DNA from: Microglena sp. YARC
Lineage: Eukaryota; Chlorophyta; Chlorophyceae; Chlamydomonadales; Chlamydomonadaceae
Direction of reading: 5' to 3'
Length of the DNA stretch: 64,000 nt
NCBI GenBank assembly: GCA_022414725.1
Contig: CM039464.1
Location: 46,068,481-46,132,480 of the forward strand
Below are positions 1 to 10,786 of this stretch, piece by piece (the first letter of the stretch is position 1; every line of letters begins with the position of its first letter). Position numbers and translations under genes: made by a program. Under the pieces are notes generated by a model. That model was not told the DNA's origin and ran no database searches. It worked only from the letters and a program-made list of their open reading frames with translations.

Positions 1-797
1 ATTTGCTTTGGGCTTTCTTAGTTGTACTTAGCTTTCCTTTATTTGGTTAGTTTTTAGTTGTTCATTGGTTTCGGTGGAAGGTGGAAATTGATTCAGACCA
101 CCGTTATAGCAACCTTATGGTTTTCTGACACTTCGTTCCATAGGCAGATGGTTAATTAGGTGGAGCTTATCATAGATTAGCTATTTCTCTTTGCTTCACA
201 CTGTTTTGAATTCACCAGCCACCTCAGGTGTTTAGTGAATTAGGTGGAGATTGGTAGTTGTTTGTTCGAATTTTTCAGTGAAATGGTATACTGGATTATC
301 TTGCAGTTGTACTTCCAGATGTACTTCCAGATGTACTTTCACACACCTATTTTCTTCCAGGTGTATTTCAGTAGGTTCATTCCACTTAGTTAGTGACGTA
401 GCTGGGGATTTATGATCATTAACTTTCATAAATCTTCTTACTTCAAATCATTGAGTAAGAAACCAGTTACACATGGTTTTTTCCTCCTAGCCTAGTCATG
501 GATACTATGCTAAGAGTAGTATCTAAGGTGAAGGATTTTTCCATCGAGTTTATTTCAGTGGATGAAATTTGTGTACTCTCGTTTGAGTCCTTTAAGACTT
601 TGATTATTTTTTGTGCTGCTCTCACAAAATATTTCAGTCTTATGTTTAAAAAATTTTAAGTTTCATAAATATTTTCATATAGCTATGACACTAGTTCTAG
701 TCTGAGGAATATTCCTGGTCCAGACATAAGCTTTATTTTAAAGAGCTTACTAAGTATTTTATATTTAAATTTTCAGTCAGCTGCTACATAAGTGGAG
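1..797 (+). other. 3' untranslated internal part of the left-most (cut) Copia unit
   Basis: This matches 3608-4404, 7215-8010 and the later equivalents, beginning inside the region downstream of the RT stop. It has no credible ORF. Purine-rich GGTGGAA/GGTGGAG blocks recur within it. The last one, AGTGGAG at 791-797, directly precedes an LTR and is the likely polypurine tract. Confidence 0.85.
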
Positions 798-1088
798 TGT
801 CGGCAGATCGCCGGTAGAAGATGTCTGGCTGACCGATTAGTTCCGGAGAACGCGGGGCGGACGGGAACCTTCTAGGTGTTCCGATACCTTCTAGGCAGTT
901 GCGTCACACTCTGCTATACCACAGAGTGTGCTCACCATTCCTTTATACTATACGCAGGGTTTACCTATTTCTGTACCCTCATATGATTATATTTAATCCT
1001 CTGCTTCCCTGCTGTAATGTCGCATCTCTCAATAACGTGCCTCCAGAGTCTCATTGCCCCTCGACCTAATTGGCACACTCCGCCGACA
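798..1088 (+). repeat. Copia LTR 1
   Basis: 291 bp, beginning TGTCGG and ending CCGACA, a perfect 6-bp terminal inverted repeat of the usual TG...CA type. It is preceded by a purine-rich tract and followed at once by a primer-binding-like sequence. Inside are a GAACCTTC heat-shock-like core (865-872), a 9-bp inverted repeat CACACTCTG/CAGAGTGTG (905-913 and 922-930) and a TATA-like TTTATACTATA (942-952). These suggest U3 with a promoter in the first 160 bp. Confidence 0.92.
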
Positions 1089-1124
1089 GGTTATCGGCCC
1101 CTCTTGACGCGTAACCACTGCGCG
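1089..1124 (+). other. Primer-binding site matching an internal tRNA region
   Basis: GGTTATCGGCCC follows the LTR end directly. The reverse complement of 1089-1123 reads like a tRNA D-arm (GCGCAGTGGTTA) followed by an anticodon arm (GGGGCCGATAACC), not a tRNA 3' end. Drosophila copia is known to prime from a cleaved initiator tRNA-Met half, with a PBS in the anticodon arm. This site resembles that one but would pair with a GAU-type loop instead of CAU. The same sequence follows LTRs 2-4 at 4696, 8303 and 11902. LTR 5 lacks it. Confidence 0.7.
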
Positions 1125-1152
1125 GGATCCGCGGGATCGCGGGGAGTCTACA

Positions 1153-1950
1153 ATGACGACCAATATCCAGTTCACCAACATTGGAAAGCTGGACCGCTTT
1201 AATGGCGCCGTCTGGCGTTCATGGATGCGTGTTCTGTTTGATGCTCATGGCCTTTCCCATCTCATCTCTGATCGCCTGATCAAGAAGGGAGGATGGCTCT
1301 ACACGGCATCAGTGAGGACGCTGGAGTATGCTGACCCGTCCCGACGCACTGGCGCGCCTGCGCCAACTGTCCAAGTGCCCGCTGCCAGCTGGGCTGAGGA
1401 GCTCTACCCGGCTGCCTCTCGTCACCAAGTCCTGTCAACGTCGCGTTCGCCTGGCGGAGTAGGGGATGGCTCTGGCTCTAGAGCTGGAGCTGGGCGTGGC
1501 TCTGCTGATCCGCCTGGACAGCGGAGTTCACCCCCTTCCGGTGAGTCCGAGGTTGAGTCGATTGCTGATCCCGCTGATGATGATAACGCTGATGCCAATA
1601 GGGCTAAAGCTACTGTTCGCGCGGCTGGTTCGATCTTGCGCGATGCTGCTGGCATTCCCTTGCCGCCAGATTCGCCGCCTGATTCGCGACCAGATTCAGC
1701 CCGTGCCACTAAGGCTGACCTAGACGCGAAATTCGTTGCTTACATTACAGCGGCTTTCGAAGCGGACCCGAGCAACGCAGCATCGATCTTAACTTTGTTG
1801 GGGAAGGCTAAGAAGCCTGATGGGAGTGATAGCGAATTAGCTAAGATCAAGAAGGGCACAGCCTTCATGCGTGCCCATATCTCACCCCACCTGCTACCTG
1901 AATTTGAGTTCTATGAGACACCTCAGCAGATTTACGACACACTCTACTGA
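1153..1950 (+). CDS. Truncated Copia Gag, unit 1
   Basis: This 265-residue ORF starts 64 bases after the LTR. Its N-terminus (IGKLDRFNGAVWRSWMRVLF) has the F.G..W..WM pattern typical of Copia Gag (UBN2/DUF4219-like). A Ser/Pro/Ala-rich middle (about residues 90-170) precedes a helical C-terminal part. No CCHC zinc knuckle and no DTG/DSG protease are present. Gag ends at a TGA exactly where the RT-homologous sequence begins in another frame, so the natural C-terminus and the protease/integrase part of Pol are deleted. It could still supply a structural protein, or be only a relic. Confidence 0.8.
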   Translation: MTTNIQFTNIGKLDRFNGAVWRSWMRVLFDAHGLSHLISDRLIKKGGWLYTASVRTLEYADPSRRTGAPAPTVQVPAASWAEELYPAASRHQVLSTSRSPGGVGDGSGSRAGAGRGSADPPGQRSSPPSGESEVESIADPADDDNADANRAKATVRAAGSILRDAAGIPLPPDSPPDSRPDSARATKADLDAKFVAYITAAFEADPSNAASILTLLGKAKKPDGSDSELAKIKKGTAFMRAHISPHLLPEFEFYETPQQIYDTLY

Positions 1951-1951
1951 G

Positions 1952-3554
1952 CTGGACTATGCCACTGCCATGGCACCAGACAACCCTGAGAGAGAGCAAT
2001 GGAGGTTGGCTATGAAGGAGGAGCTTGCATCCTTGGAGGCTCACCACACCTGGCTACTCACCCCTCGCACCAACCAGAAAGTGCTAGACACCAGGTGGAT
2101 CTTCACTAAGAAGCTCGGCACCAATGATGAAGTGGTGCGTTACAAGGCCAGATATGTGGTCAAAGGCTTCATGCAACGCCCTGGACTTGAGTACTCAGAT
2201 GTGTATGCACCTGTGACCTCCAAGACCACACTGAGGGTTTTACTGGCTGCCGTTGCGGCACGTAACATGCACATCAAGCAGGTGGACATCAAAAACCGCC
2301 TTTTTACTTGGTGAGCTTGAGCCTGAACTTGAACTGTTCTGCTCACAACCGGAAGGCTTTGAAGTCAAGGGTGAAGGTGGTGTCAAGCTAATCTGCAAGC
2401 TGGTGAAGTCTTTGTATGGACTGAAACAAGCCCCTAGGATTTGGGCTAAGACTGTGAGGGAGCTGCTGGTCAAGTTTGGGTTCAGACCCTCTAGGTTTGA
2501 CCCAGCACTTTACATCTGGCAGGACCCTGCAGGCTTGTGGCACTACGTGCTGACCTACGTTGACGACTTCTTGATCTGTGTTCATCATCTCAGCCTCTAC
2601 AGAGCTTTTCTGAAAGCTATGGAGGATGCTGGTTGGACCTACAAGGAGCTTGGCACGCCTGAGCAGTTCTTATCGCTGGACATGCAAGTCACCGTCGACG
2701 ACAAGGAGCGTTGCACCCAGATCATCCTCTCCCAACACAGTGCTATCACTGACCTGTGTAAGAGATTTGACTTCACTACTGCTAAGGAGACCTACTCCAC
2801 TCCTATGGTCAGTGGAGACTTCACTAGTGACGCCGTCAAGAGCAAGCTCCTTCCCAACAACAAGCTCTACATCTCACTGATCGGGAGCTTCATCTACCTA
2901 TCGACCTGCACCCGCCCAGATATCGCTTTTGCTGTCAGCACCCTGTCCAGGTTTTCAGCCAACCCCACCGAGGCTCACTGGAAGGCAGCTAAGCGGTTGC
3001 TTATCTACCTGAGGGACCACAGGTACTTGGGGATTTGCTACAAGTCTGGAGCTGGATCTGAACTGACTGTCTTCAGTGATTCATCCTTTGGTGAATGCAA
3101 GTTGTCTAGGTGCTCCCAGACTGGAGTTGTCATCCTCTCTGCTGGAAGCCTCATCTCCTGGAGTAGCAAGCGCCAGATCACCCCGGCCGTAAGCACGGGA
3201 GAAGCCGAATACCAAGCACTGGGCACTACTGCTCGAGAGGTAATTTGGCTCAAGTACCTTAGGGCTGACATGGGCTTCCCCTCTTCAGTTGTTACTATTC
3301 AGTGTGATTCTACAGGAGCTATCTCTTGGACTGGAGATTGGAAGCTGGAGCCCAAGGCTAAGCACATTGATGTGATTCACCATTACATTCAGTGCTTGGT
3401 AGATGATGGGAGGGTGAAGGTTGTGTATGTTAATACCAAGGAGAACAAGGCTGACACTTTCACCAAGGGGTTGGCTCCAGGACCTTTCTGGGACCATGTC
3501 AAGATGCATGGCATGGTGACCTACAAGGACCCCATTTCCCCTTCCAAGGCTTAG
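1952..3554 (+). pseudogene. Copia reverse transcriptase-RNase H, unit 1, frameshifted
   Basis: RT homology begins at the ELDYATAM segment just after the gag stop, in the +1 frame. An extra A in a run at about 2290 (CATCAAAAACC against CATCAAAACC in other units) breaks the frame within RT motif A, so the ORF splits at about 2314 and 2253. Downstream the YVDD box and all RNase H motifs are present to the stop at 3554. The start of this ORF is not natural: upstream Pol sequence has been deleted. Confidence 0.88.
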
Positions 3555-4404
3555 TTGCCTTATTTATGAACACTGACTACTTGGGATTGGTTATAGTCAT
3601 GCTTTGATTTGCTTTGGGCTTTCTTAGTTGTACTTAGCTTTCCTTTATTTGGTTAGTTTTTAGTTGTTCATTGGTTTCGGTGGAAGGTGGAAATTGATTC
3701 AGACCACCGTTATAGCAACCTTATGGTTTTCTGACACTTCGTTCCATAGGCAGATGGTTAATTAGGTGGAGCTTATCATAGATTAGCTATTTCTCTTTGC
3801 TTCACACTGTTTTGAATTCACCAGCCACCTCAGGTGTTTAGTGAATTAGGTGGAGATTGGTAGTTGTTTGTTCGAATTTTTCAGTGAAATGGTATACTGG
3901 ATTATCTTGCAGTTGTACTTCCAGATGTACTTCCAGATGTACTTTCACACACCTATTTTCTTCCAGGTGTATTTCAGTAGGTTCATTCCACTTAGTTAGT
4001 GACGTAGCTGGGGATTTATGATCATTAACTTTCATAAATCTTCTTACTTCAAATCATTGAGTAAGAAACCAGTTACACATGGTTTTTTCCTCCTAGCCTA
4101 GTCATGGATACTATGCTAAGAGTAGTATCTAAGGTGAAGGATTTTTCCATCGAGTTTATTTCAGTGGATGAAATTTGTGTACTCTCGTTTGAGTCCTTTA
4201 AGACTTTGATTATTTTTTTGTGCTGCTCTCACAAAATATTTCAGTCTTATGTTTAAAAAATTTTAAGTTTCATAAATATTTTCATATAGCTATGACACTA
4301 GTTCTAGTCTGAGGAATATTCCTGGTCCAGACATAAGCTTTATTTTAAAGAGCTTACCAAGTATTTTAGATTTAAATTTTCAGTCAGCTGCTACATAGGT
4401 GGAG
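3555..4404 (+). other. Copia unit 1, 3' untranslated internal region
   Basis: About 850 bp without a supported gene lie between the RT stop and LTR 2. It contains a short direct repeat (ACTTCCAGATGT twice) and four GGTGGA purine blocks. The last, AGGTGGAG, abuts the LTR as the likely polypurine tract. The equivalent region is repeated in every unit. Confidence 0.8.
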
Positions 4405-4695
4405 TGTCGGCAGATCGCCGGTAGAAGATGTCTGGCTGACCGATTAGTTCCGGAGAACGCGGGGCGGACGGGAACCTTCTAGGTGTTCCGATACTTTCTA
4501 GGCAGTTGCGTCACACTCTGCTATACCACAGAGTGTGCTCACCATTCCTTTATACTATACGCAGGGTTTACCTATTTCTGTACCCTCATATGATTATATT
4601 TAATCCTCTGCTTCCCTGCTGTAATGTCGCATCTCTCAATAACGTGCCTCCAGAGTCTCATTGCCCCTCGACCTAATTGGCACACTCCGCCGACA
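4405..4695 (+). repeat. Copia LTR 2
   Basis: 291 bp, TGTCGG...CCGACA, nearly identical to LTR 1. It serves as the 3' LTR of unit 1 and the 5' LTR of unit 2. The primer-binding-like GGTTATCGGCCC follows at 4696. Confidence 0.92.
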
Positions 4696-4759
4696 GGTTA
4701 TCGGCCCCTCTTGACGCGTAACCACTGCGCGGGATCCGCGGGATCGCGGGGAGTCTACA

Positions 4760-5557
4760 ATGACGACCAATATCCAGTTCACCAACATTGGAAAGCTGGA
4801 CCGCTTTAATGGCGCCGTCTGGCGTTCATGGATGCGTGTTCTGTTTGATGCTCATGGCCTTTCCCATCTCATCTCTGATCGCCTGATCAAGAAGGGAGGA
4901 TGGCTCTACACGGCATCAGTGAGGACGCTGGAGTATGCTGACCCGTCCCGACGCACTGGCGCGCCTGCGCCAACTGTCCAAGTGCCCGCTGCCAGCTGGG
5001 CTGAGGAGCTCTACCCGGCTGCCTCTCGTCACCAAGTCCTGTCAACGTCGCGTTCGCCTGGCGGAGTAGGGGATGGCTCTGGCTCTAGAGCTGGAGCTGG
5101 GCGTGGCTCTGCTGATCCGCCTGGACAGCGGAGTTCACCCCCTTCCGGTGAGTCCGAGGTTGAGTCGATTGCTGATCCCGCTGATGATGATAACGCTGAT
5201 GCCAATAGGGCTAAAGCTACTGTTCGCGCGGCTGGTTCGATCTTGCGCGATGCTGCTGGCATTCCCTTGCCGCCAGATTCGCCGCCTGATTCGCGACCAG
5301 ATTCAGCCCGTGCCACTAAGGCTGACCTAGACGCGAAATTCGTTGCTTACATTACAGCGGCTTTCGAAGCGGACCCGAGCAACGCAGCATCGATCTTAAC
5401 TTTGTTGGGGAAGGCTAAGAAGCCTGATGGGAGTGATAGCGAATTAGCTAAGATCAAGAAGGGCACAGCCTTCATGCGTGCCCACATCTCACCCCACCTG
5501 CTACCTGAATTTGAGTTCTATGAGACACCTCAGCAGATTTACGACACACTCTACTGA
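4760..5557 (+). CDS. Truncated Copia Gag, unit 2
   Basis: 265 residues, the same protein as in unit 1, with the same truncation at the gag-RT deletion point and the same leader of 64 bases after LTR 2. No zinc knuckle is present. Confidence 0.8.
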   Translation: MTTNIQFTNIGKLDRFNGAVWRSWMRVLFDAHGLSHLISDRLIKKGGWLYTASVRTLEYADPSRRTGAPAPTVQVPAASWAEELYPAASRHQVLSTSRSPGGVGDGSGSRAGAGRGSADPPGQRSSPPSGESEVESIADPADDDNADANRAKATVRAAGSILRDAAGIPLPPDSPPDSRPDSARATKADLDAKFVAYITAAFEADPSNAASILTLLGKAKKPDGSDSELAKIKKGTAFMRAHISPHLLPEFEFYETPQQIYDTLY

Positions 5558-5614
5558 GCTGGACTATGCCACTGCCATGGCACCAGACAACCCTGAGAGA
5601 GAGAGCAATGGAGG

Positions 5615-7162
5615 TTGGCTATGAAGGAGGAGCTTGCATCCTTGGAGGCTCACCACACCTGGCTACTCACCCCTCGCACCAACCAGAAAGTGCTAGACAC
5701 CAGGTGGATCTTCACTAAGAAGCTCGGCACCAATGGTGAAGTGGTGCGTTACAAGGCCAGATATGTGGTCAAAGGCTTCATGCAACGCCCTGGACTTGAG
5801 TACTCAGATGTGTATGCACCTGTGACCTCCAAGACCACACTGAGGGTTTTACTGGCTGCCGTTGCGGCACGTAACATGCACATCAAGCAGGTGGACATCA
5901 AAACCGCCTTTTTACTTGGTGAGCTTGAGCCTGAACTTGAACTGTTCTGCTCACAACCGGAAGGCTTTGAAGTCAAGGGTGAAGGTGGTGTCAAGCTAAT
6001 CTGCAAGCTGGTGAAGTCTTTGTATGGACTGAAACAAGCCCCTAGGATTTGGGCTAAGACTGTGAGGGAGCTGCTGGTCAAGTTTGGGTTCAGACCCTCT
6101 AGGTTTGACCCAGCACTTTACATCTGGCAGGACCCTGCAGGCTTGTGGCACTACGTGCTGACCTACGTTGACGACTTCTTGATCTGTGTTCATCATCTCA
6201 GCCTCTACAGAGCTTTTCTGAAAGCTATGGAGGATGCTGGTTGGACCTACAAGGAGCTTGGCACGCCTGAGCAGTTCTTATCGCTGGACATGCAAGTCAC
6301 CGTCGACGACAAGGAGCGTTGCACCCAGATCATCCTCTCCCAACACAGTGCTATCACTGACCTGTGTAAGAGATTTGACTTCACTACTGCTAAGGAGACC
6401 TACTCCACTCCTATGGTCAGTGGAGACTTCACTAGTGACGCCGTCAAGAGCAAGCTCCTTCCCAACAACAAGCTCTACATCTCACTGATCGGGAGCTTCA
6501 TCTACCTATCGACCTGCACCCGCCCAGATATCGCTTTTGCTGTCAGCACCCTGTCCAGGTTTTCAGCCAACCCCACCGAGGCTCACTGGAAGGCAGCTAA
6601 GCGGTTGCTTATCTACCTGAGGGACCACAGGTACTTGGGGATTTGCTACAAGTCTGGAGCTGGATCTGAACTGACTGTCTTCAGTGATTCATCCTTTGGT
6701 GAATGCAAGTTGTCTAGGTGCTCCCAGACTGGAGTTGTCATCCTCTCTGCTGGAAGCCTCATCTCCTGGAGTAGCAAGCGCCAGATCACCCCGGCCGTAA
6801 GCACGGGAGAAGCCGAATACCAAGCACTGGGCACTACTGCTCGAGAGGTAATTTGGCTCAAGTACCTTAGGGCTGACATGGGCTTCCCCTCTTCAGTTGT
6901 TACTATTCAGTGTGATTCTACAGGAGCTATCTCTTGGACTGGAGATTGGAAGCTGGAGCCCAAGGCTAAGCACATTGATGTGATTCACCATTACATTCAG
7001 TGCTTGGTAGATGATGGGAGGGTGAAGGTTGTGTATGTTAATACCAAGGAGAACAAGGCTGACACTTTCACCAAGGGGTTGGCTCCAGGACCTTTCTGGG
7101 ACCATGTCAAGATGCATGGCATGGTGACCTACAAGGACCCCACTTCCCCTTCCAAGGCTTAG
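5615..7162 (+). CDS. Copia reverse transcriptase-RNase H, unit 2
   Basis: This uninterrupted 515-residue ORF contains the VDIKTAFL motif A, the YVDD catalytic box, the LYGLKQAPR block and the RNase H motifs FSDSSF, STGEAEY, CDSTGAI and NKADTFTK. A 2-bp GA insertion at about 5600 moves the upstream junction out of frame. The first in-frame Met is therefore MAMKEEL at 5615, inside the conserved start of the RT domain. Integrase and protease are absent. Confidence 0.88.
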   Translation: MAMKEELASLEAHHTWLLTPRTNQKVLDTRWIFTKKLGTNGEVVRYKARYVVKGFMQRPGLEYSDVYAPVTSKTTLRVLLAAVAARNMHIKQVDIKTAFLLGELEPELELFCSQPEGFEVKGEGGVKLICKLVKSLYGLKQAPRIWAKTVRELLVKFGFRPSRFDPALYIWQDPAGLWHYVLTYVDDFLICVHHLSLYRAFLKAMEDAGWTYKELGTPEQFLSLDMQVTVDDKERCTQIILSQHSAITDLCKRFDFTTAKETYSTPMVSGDFTSDAVKSKLLPNNKLYISLIGSFIYLSTCTRPDIAFAVSTLSRFSANPTEAHWKAAKRLLIYLRDHRYLGICYKSGAGSELTVFSDSSFGECKLSRCSQTGVVILSAGSLISWSSKRQITPAVSTGEAEYQALGTTAREVIWLKYLRADMGFPSSVVTIQCDSTGAISWTGDWKLEPKAKHIDVIHHYIQCLVDDGRVKVVYVNTKENKADTFTKGLAPGPFWDHVKMHGMVTYKDPTSPSKA

Positions 7163-8010
7163 TTGCCTTATTTATGAACACTGACTACTTGGGATTGGTT
7201 ATAGTCATGCTTTGATTTGCTTTGGGCTTTCTTAGTTGTACTTAGCTTTCCTTTATTTGGTTAGTTTTTAGTTGTTCATTGGTTTCGGTGGAAGGTGGAA
7301 ATTGATTCAGACCACCGTTATAGCAACCTTATGGTTTTCTGACACTTCGTTCCATAGGCAGATGGTTAATTAGGTGGAGCTTATCATAGATTAGCTATTT
7401 CTCTTTGCTTCACACTGTTTTGAATTCACCAGCCACCTCAGGTGTTTAGTGAATTAGGTGGAGATTGGTAGTTGTTTGTTCGAATTTTTCAGTGAAATGG
7501 TATACTGGATTATCTTGCAGTTGTACTTCCAGATGTACTTCCAGATGTACTTTCACACACCTATTTTCTTCCAGGTGTATTTCAGTAGGTTCATTCCACT
7601 TAGTTAGTGACGTAGCTGGGGATTTATGATAATTAACTTTCATAAATCTTCTTACTTCAAATCATTGAGTAAGAAACCAGTTACACATGGTTTTTTCCTC
7701 CTAGCCTAGTCATGGATACTATGCTAAGAGTAGTATCTAAGGTGAAGGATTTTTCCATCGAGTTTATTTCAGTGGATGAAATTTGTGTACTCTCGTTTGA
7801 GTCCTTTAAGACTTTGATTATTTTTTGTGCTGCTCTCACAAAATATTTCAGTCTTATGTTTAAAAAATTTAAGTTTCATAAATATTTTCATATAGCTATG
7901 ACACTAGTTCTAGTCTGAGGAATATTCCTGGTCCAGACATAAGCTTTATTTTAAAGAGCTTACCAAGTATTTTAGATTTAAATTTTCAGTCAGCTGCTAC
8001 ATAGGTGGAG
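7163..8010 (+). other. Copia unit 2, 3' untranslated internal region
   Basis: Homologous to 3555-4404. A 68-codon ORF at 7712-7918 is open here because one A fewer is present in a homopolymer. It is not conserved as an ORF in units 0 and 1, so I do not call it a gene. Confidence 0.75.
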
Positions 8011-8302
8011 TGTCGGCAGATCGCCGGTAGAAGATGTCTGGCTGACCGATTAGTTCCGGAGAACGCGGGGCGGACGGGAACCTTCTAGGTGTTCCGATAC
8101 CTTTCTAGGCAGTTGCGTCACACTCTGCTATACCACAGAGTGTGCTCACCATTCCTTTATACTATACACAGGGTTTACCTATTTCTGTACCCTCATATGA
8201 TTATATTTAATCCTCTGCTTCCCTGCTGTAATGTCGCATCTCTCAATAACGTGCCTCCAGAGTCTCATTGCCCCTCGACCTAATTGGCACACTCCGCCGA
8301 CA
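8011..8302 (+). repeat. Copia LTR 3
   Basis: 292 bp, with one extra T in the CCTTTCTAGG segment relative to LTR 1. The TGTCGG and CCGACA ends are intact, and the primer-binding-like sequence follows at 8303. Confidence 0.92.
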
Positions 8303-8366
8303 GGTTATCGGCCCCTCTTGACGCGTAACCACTGCGCGGGATCCGCGGGATCGCGGGGAGTCTACA

Positions 8367-9163
8367 ATGACGACCAATATCCAGTTCACCAACATTGGAA
8401 AGCTGGACCGCTTTAATGGCGCCGTCTGGCGTTCATGGATGCGTGTTCTGTTTGATGCTCATGGCCTTTCCCATCTCATCTCTGATCGCCTGATCAAGAA
8501 GGAGGATGGCTCTACACGGCATCAGTGAGGACGCTGGAGTATGCTGACCCGTCCCGACGCACTGGCGCGCCTGCGCCAACTGTCCAAGTGCCCGCTGCCA
8601 GCTGGGCTGAGGAGCTCTACCCGGCTGCCTCTCGTCACCAAGTCCTGTCAACGTCGCGTTCGCCTGGCGGAGTAGGGGATGGCTCTGGCTCTAGAGCTGG
8701 AGCTGGGCGTGGCTCTGCTGATCCGCCTGGACAGCGGAGTTCACCCCCTTCCGGTGAGTCCGAGGTTGAGTCGATTGCTGATCCCGCTGATGATGATAAC
8801 GCTGATGCCAATAGGGCTAAAGCTACTGTTCGCGCGGCTGGTTCGATCTTGCGCGATGCTGCTGGCATTCCCTTGCCGCCAGATTCGCCGCCTGATTCGC
8901 GACCAGATTCAGCCCGTGCCACTAAGGCTGACCTAGACGCGAAATTCGTTGCTTACATTACAGCGGCTTTCGAAGCGGACCCGAGCAACGCAGCATCGAT
9001 CTTAACTTTGTTGGGGAAGGCTAAGAAGCCTGATGGGAGTGATAGCGAATTAGCTAAGATCAAGAAGGGCACAGCCTTCATGCGTGCCCACATCTCACCC
9101 CACCTGCTACCTGAATTTGAGTTCTATGAGACACCTCAGCAGATTTACGACACACTCTACTGA
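8367..9163 (+). pseudogene. Copia Gag, unit 3, frameshifted
   Basis: Same gag as the other units, but one G is missing at about 8501 (AAGGAGG against AAGGGAGG). The frame from the ATG at 8367 is lost after about 45 codons. The rest stays open from 8525 to the stop at 9163. Confidence 0.85.
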
Positions 9164-10786
9164 GCTGGACTATGCCACTGCCATGGCACCAGACAACCCT
9201 GAGAGAGAGCAATGGAGGTTGGCTATGAAGGAGGAGCTTGCATCCTTGGAGGCTCACCACACCTGGCTACTCACCCCTCGCACCAACCAGAAAGTGCTAG
9301 ACACCAGGTGGATCTTCACTAAGAAGCTCGGCACCAATGGTGAAGTGGTGCGTTACAAGGCCAGATATGTGGTCAAAGGCTTCATGCAACGCCCTGGACT
9401 TGAGTACTCAGATGTGTATGCACCTGTGACCTCCAAGACCACACTGAGGGTTTTACTGGCTGCCGTTGCGGCACGTAACATGCACATCAAGCAGGTGGAC
9501 ATCAAAACCGCCTTTTTACTTGGTGAGCTTGAGCCTGAACTTGAACTGTTCTGCTCACAACCGGAAGGCTTTGAAGTCAAGGGTGAAGGTGGTGTCAAGC
9601 TAATCTGCAAGCTGGTGAAGTCTTTGTATGGACTGAAACAAGCCCTAGGATTTGGGCTAAGACTGTGAGGGAGCTGCTGGTCAAGTTTGGGTTCAGACCC
9701 TCTAGGTTTGACCCAGCACTTTACATCTGGCAGGACCCTGCAGGCTTGTGGCACTACGTGCTGACCTACGTTGACGACTTCTTGATCTGTGTTCATCATC
9801 TCAGCCTCTACAGAGCTTTTCTGAAAGCTATGGAGGATGCTGGTTGGACCTACAAGGAGCTTGGCACGCCTGAGCAGTTCTTATCGCTGGACATGCAAGT
9901 CACCGTCGACGACAAGGAGCGTTGCACCCAGATCATCCTCTCCCAACACAGTGCTATCACTGACCTGTGTAAGAGATTTGACTTCACTACTGCTAAGGAG
10001 ACCTACTCCACTCCTATGGTCAGTGGAGACTTCACTAGTGACGCCGTCAAGAGCAAGCTCCTTCCCAACAACAAGCTCTACATCTCACTGATCGGGAGCT
10101 TCATCTACCTATCGACCTGCACCCGCCCAGATATCGCTTTTGCTGTCAGCACCCTGTCCAGGTTTTCAGCCAACCCCACCGAGGCTCACTGGAAGGCAGC
10201 TAAGCGGTTGCTTATCTACCTGAGGGACCACAGGTACTTGGGGATTTGCTACAAGTCTGGAGCTGGATCTGAACTGACTGTCTTCAGTGATTCATCCTTT
10301 GGTGAATGCAAGTTGTCTAGGTGCTCCCAGACTGGAGTTGTCATCCTCTCTGCTGGAAGCCTCATCGCCTGGAGTAGCAAGCGCCAGATCACCCCGGCCG
10401 TAAGCACGGGAGAAGCCGAATACCAAGCACTGGGCACTACTGCTCGAGAGGTAATTTGGCTCAAGTACCTTAGGGCTGACATGGGCTTCCCCTCTTCAGT
10501 TGTTACTATTCAGTGTGATTCTACAGGAGCTATCTCTTGGACTGGAGATTGGAAGCTGGAGCCCAAGGCTAAGCACATTGATGTGATTCACCATTACATT
10601 CAGTGCTTGGTAGATGATGGGAGGGTGAAGGTTGTGTATGTTAATACCAAGGAGAACAAGGCTGACACTTTCACCAAGGGGTTGGCTCCAGGACCTTTCT
10701 GGGACCATGTCAAGATGCATGGCATGGTGACCTACAAGGACCCCATTTCCCTTCCAAGGCTTAGTTGCCTTATTTATGAACACTGA
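9164..10786 (+). pseudogene. Copia reverse transcriptase-RNase H, unit 3, frameshifted twice
   Basis: Loss of one C in the KQAP codons (about 9645) breaks RT just before the catalytic YVDD. The second half resumes in an ORF from 9665. A second single-C loss at about 10749 changes the last residues and extends the stop to 10786. All catalytic motifs are otherwise recognisable. Confidence 0.87.

Noticed and set aside
1422..1709. 95-codon minus-strand ORF under gag, repeated in each unit
   Set aside because: It is the complement of the Ser/Pro/Ala-rich gag segment, repeats only because gag repeats, and shows no domain.
7712..7918. 68-codon ORF in the Copia 3' region
   Set aside because: Open in units 2-4 but broken in units 0 and 1 by one or two bases, with no similarity to env or other retroelement proteins.
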